A DNA stretch of 64,000 nt, taken from the NCBI RefSeq assembly GCF_963576545.1, contig NC_083647.1, positions 6,360,507 through 6,424,506 on the forward strand, given 5' to 3'. Made by a program: the position numbers and the translations under genes. A model generated the notes under the pieces. It did no database searches. It was not told the DNA's origin and saw nothing but the letters and a program-made list of their open reading frames with translations. Below, piece after piece: positions 61,302 to 64,000 of the stretch; the first letter of the stretch is position 1; each line of letters begins with the position of its first letter. This DNA is from Limanda limanda (lineage: Eukaryota; Chordata; Actinopteri; Pleuronectiformes; Pleuronectidae).

Positions 61302-64000
61302 CTGCAAAACAACAAGAGCAGAAAAAAAATACAATTAGACATTCATCAGAACCATCTGATTTTCTCAAACGGAGACACTGAGTTTTAATGCACTTTTTTT
61401 AGACACTGAAAAATAATCACACATGATCGGCCAATGCAAGATTGCTGTTTGTTACAATACACAGCACACAGTATGATTCTACTGAGCAGCAAAGGATTTT
61501 TATGCTGGAGAAACATGTAGAATGTAAACAAAACAAAAACAATGAGCTGATAGATGCGTTAACACTGCAGAGCTGATAGAGATTCTGTAGATTCTGGTGA
61601 GAATTCTCTGCAGGTTCATCGCTGTAAATGATCCCTTTCACATTATTCATATTGATTTGAGCTATTGTTAAAAGACAAATTATAATATATATACTGTATA
61701 TCATAGCTTTAAATGTATTTGTATTTCTTCTGTTTTCGTTATTTATTTGGACAAGAATATGAAAAATCCAATTTCAAAGCACCTGGTCATTTAGAGCACA
61801 TTTCTGGCCTGTATAATATTTGCTATATAATAATAGCTAAGTCTTGCACAGTGGTTTAGTTCTACTTGATCGTTCCGAAATTGATTTCAGATCATAGCAA
61901 TTTGTTATAGACCAGCTACACTCTGCTCAATTAGAATCCTGACCAATAATGAAAGGACAAAATAAAAAAGTTGTTGTATAAAATCAGAATACATTTCTAA
62001 AGTAAGAAATCACTGTGCTAGATTTAAAAAAAATAAAGTAGCAGTAATATATTTGATCAGTTTTGCCGCAGAAATGTATTTTCTCTTTTGGCTGTTAGTC
62101 TCCCGCCCCCTAGCCAACAACCCTCTGACACATTCACACACACACACAAAGACACACACAGTGCACGGTGGTAACTGCCGGCGTGGTGGGCAGATTAAAT
62201 ATCTTTTTACTCTCTCTGGGGAGCAGTTAGACAGAGCACCTCTAATCCTGTTCCTATGGGAGCCCCTCGTGCCATGAATCACGCTCTCGTTAGGGGCTCG
62301 GAGGCAGACAAGCGGCCACGCCCCCATCCGCTCGATGCCCAGACACCAGCCTCACCACCAACCCAGAGCCCCCACCTCCACACCCCACCTCTCTGACCCA
62401 CCCCTGCACCACAGGGGGAGGTAAAGAGGAACCTGCGACAGAGTGGATGTAAAAGATAGAGCGTGAACACAGAGAGGGGACAGAGAGAGATGGAGGAAAA
62501 AGAGGCCAGAGAGAAATGTGAGAAAAGATGACAAAAGAAATATGTGAGTGACTCTGGTAGCAAATAGGCGGAAAAAGCGCACATGCCCGGAAGCTTTGTT
62601 CCTTCCCAAAAAAAAATCTACCACATAAAACAGCTCACGCTATGTTACCTCAAATTTACGATACAGCTGACATTATGCAGCTCGTGAGATTTATTTATGG
62701 TCCCTCTAAATTTTTACTCAGTTGGAAAAAAGTGGCTAACCTGGTGCACTGATGAACGCAGCAGCATGGCCTGCTGAACACAAAACTGCTACAGAGCCAA
62801 AATTATGAAGCTGCTCTCATGTGGAGGAGTCCAGGTAAGCCAGTGGCCTGAGGGTGGCAGATGATTAATATTTATGTCACAATCCACACCAGCATACATC
62901 AATCAATCACAACCGCCCTCCTGCAAAGGGGTGGGTCGAGGATGATGTGGAAAAAGAGGGATAGTGAGGACTACAGAGAGGGAGAGAGGGAGTAGAAAGA
63001 GAGAAATGGGCCGCTGTCATTTTAAAGGGTTGTGAACAGGTCACCACGCCTTCTGCTCTGCAAATGCACCGCAGGAATTCAAGAACTTCAGCCAGCGTAC
63101 GCAGGGGCTGGAATTAATATATGCAAATATATGACCTCACGTGTGTGGTGCCATATTGATCCTCTGTCCTTTTTTTCCCTTAGTAATGAAAGAATGAATG
63201 AATGTGCCCAATGTGGCTGCCTTTTTCACATGGTGAGAATGTATGCCACACATTCACCGTATGTGCAGAGTATATGTCTTCATGAAATCATGATTCAACA
63301 GTTTGTTCAATTCCAAGGATTAAAATAACACATTTTCAAAAATTTGGTTTTTAGTCCTTTTCTGATCAAAAAAACATTTCCAGGTCCTTTGTCATAGAAA
63401 ACATTGAACTAAATATTATGGGCTTTGGACTGTTGCTCTGAAAACCCCTGAAGACACCATGCACTCATTGTTTTACTATCCTCTATCATTTTAAAGACAA
63501 AGGGACGAATGTATTAGCAGAAAATATTAAATTAAAGTATTTATTAATCAAATTATATAATAACAATTTTTACATTTAAGGGCATTTGTTTATTAAATCA
63601 TAAGTGTACATACAAAATCAATGAGATCATATTGCTGGTTAAAAAAGCCAAATAAGAAATTGTTAACACCAATAAATATCAGTCTCTTAAAGATGATAGA
63701 TTTTTTTTCATCAATATCCATGAATTATTCTCTGCAAAATCAAGGACACTGTTGAAAAGATTGATAAAAGAAAGTGAAAACAGACTCCTGAATATGTCTC
63801 CTGATCACCATAGGTTCTTTCCAGACATCCACCACATTCTTCCACCAAGTTCTGAGGTAATCTGTTCAGTTGTTTTTACGATTTGTGATCCTTCTTACAA
63901 ACAAATGCAGACTCATACTGTAGCCTCCTGATTAGGGGCAATACTTTTATAGATCGTAAGTGTGTGTATACAAATTAAAGAGACCATATTGGTGGTTACA
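61302..64000. other. Start of pdss2 intron 1
   Basis: No pdss2 exon 1 was found here, so this is intron up to the window edge. A G+C-richer stretch at 62090-62430 includes an ac run near 62135-62160 and a non-repetitive part (62160-62330). The remainder, including 63300-64000, is AT-rich with no feature I can support. Confidence 0.45.

Noticed and set aside
61302..64000. pdss2 exon 1
   Set aside because: No minus-strand frame resembles the first 100 residues of the family or has a mitochondrial targeting start with a donor in the right phase.

Overview
This window looks like genomic DNA from a ray-finned (teleost) fish. The genes are split into short exons with GT-AG introns. The spacers are AT-rich and carry microsatellites plus decayed fish-type transposons (LINE fragments, a tRNA-type SINE, hAT-type MITEs). 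Every gene I recognise is a vertebrate family. No prokaryotic, organellar or viral gene set was seen. Exon limits were built by hand from splice sites, reading phase and protein similarity recalled from the families. No alignment was run.

Left to right. utp25 (def/diexf, ribosome biogenesis) runs on the minus strand from 4374 and leaves the window at the left edge after ten coding exons. A single plus-strand exon at 6011-6430 matches the N-terminal part of grxcr1 (hair-bundle protein), but its glutaredoxin exons were not found. tmem151b (two exons, plus strand, 9179-11163) follows. A HIPK/DYRK-like kinase (eight coding exons, minus strand, 16196-18569) comes next. The 19.0-21.8 kb spacer holds two LINE fragments meeting tail to tail, a 90-bp direct repeat on either side of them, and a MITE.

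The right two thirds is mtres1 (+, 22725-23645), bend3 (-, 26739-29443) and pdss2 (-, 39502 to at least 61301, first exon outside the window). These three genes have the order and orientations I recall for human 6q21, so this is probably a conserved syntenic block. A 1.5-kb AT-rich minisatellite lies just upstream of the bend3 promoter. The 32.5-39.3 kb spacer and the large pdss2 introns carry many repeats and some repeat-free stretches that could be conserved regulatory DNA.

The genes do not form one pathway. They cover nucleolar rRNA processing (utp25), mitochondrial transcription (mtres1), heterochromatin repression (bend3), ubiquinone side-chain synthesis (pdss2), a kinase, a membrane protein and a hair-cell protein fragment. 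I found no convincing new biological system. The best leads are the isolated grxcr1 exon, the kinase with a changed activation loop, the tail-to-tail LINE junction, a GC-rich block joined to a hAT transposase tail, and a nested transposon insertion whose empty site can be read from another copy in the same window.
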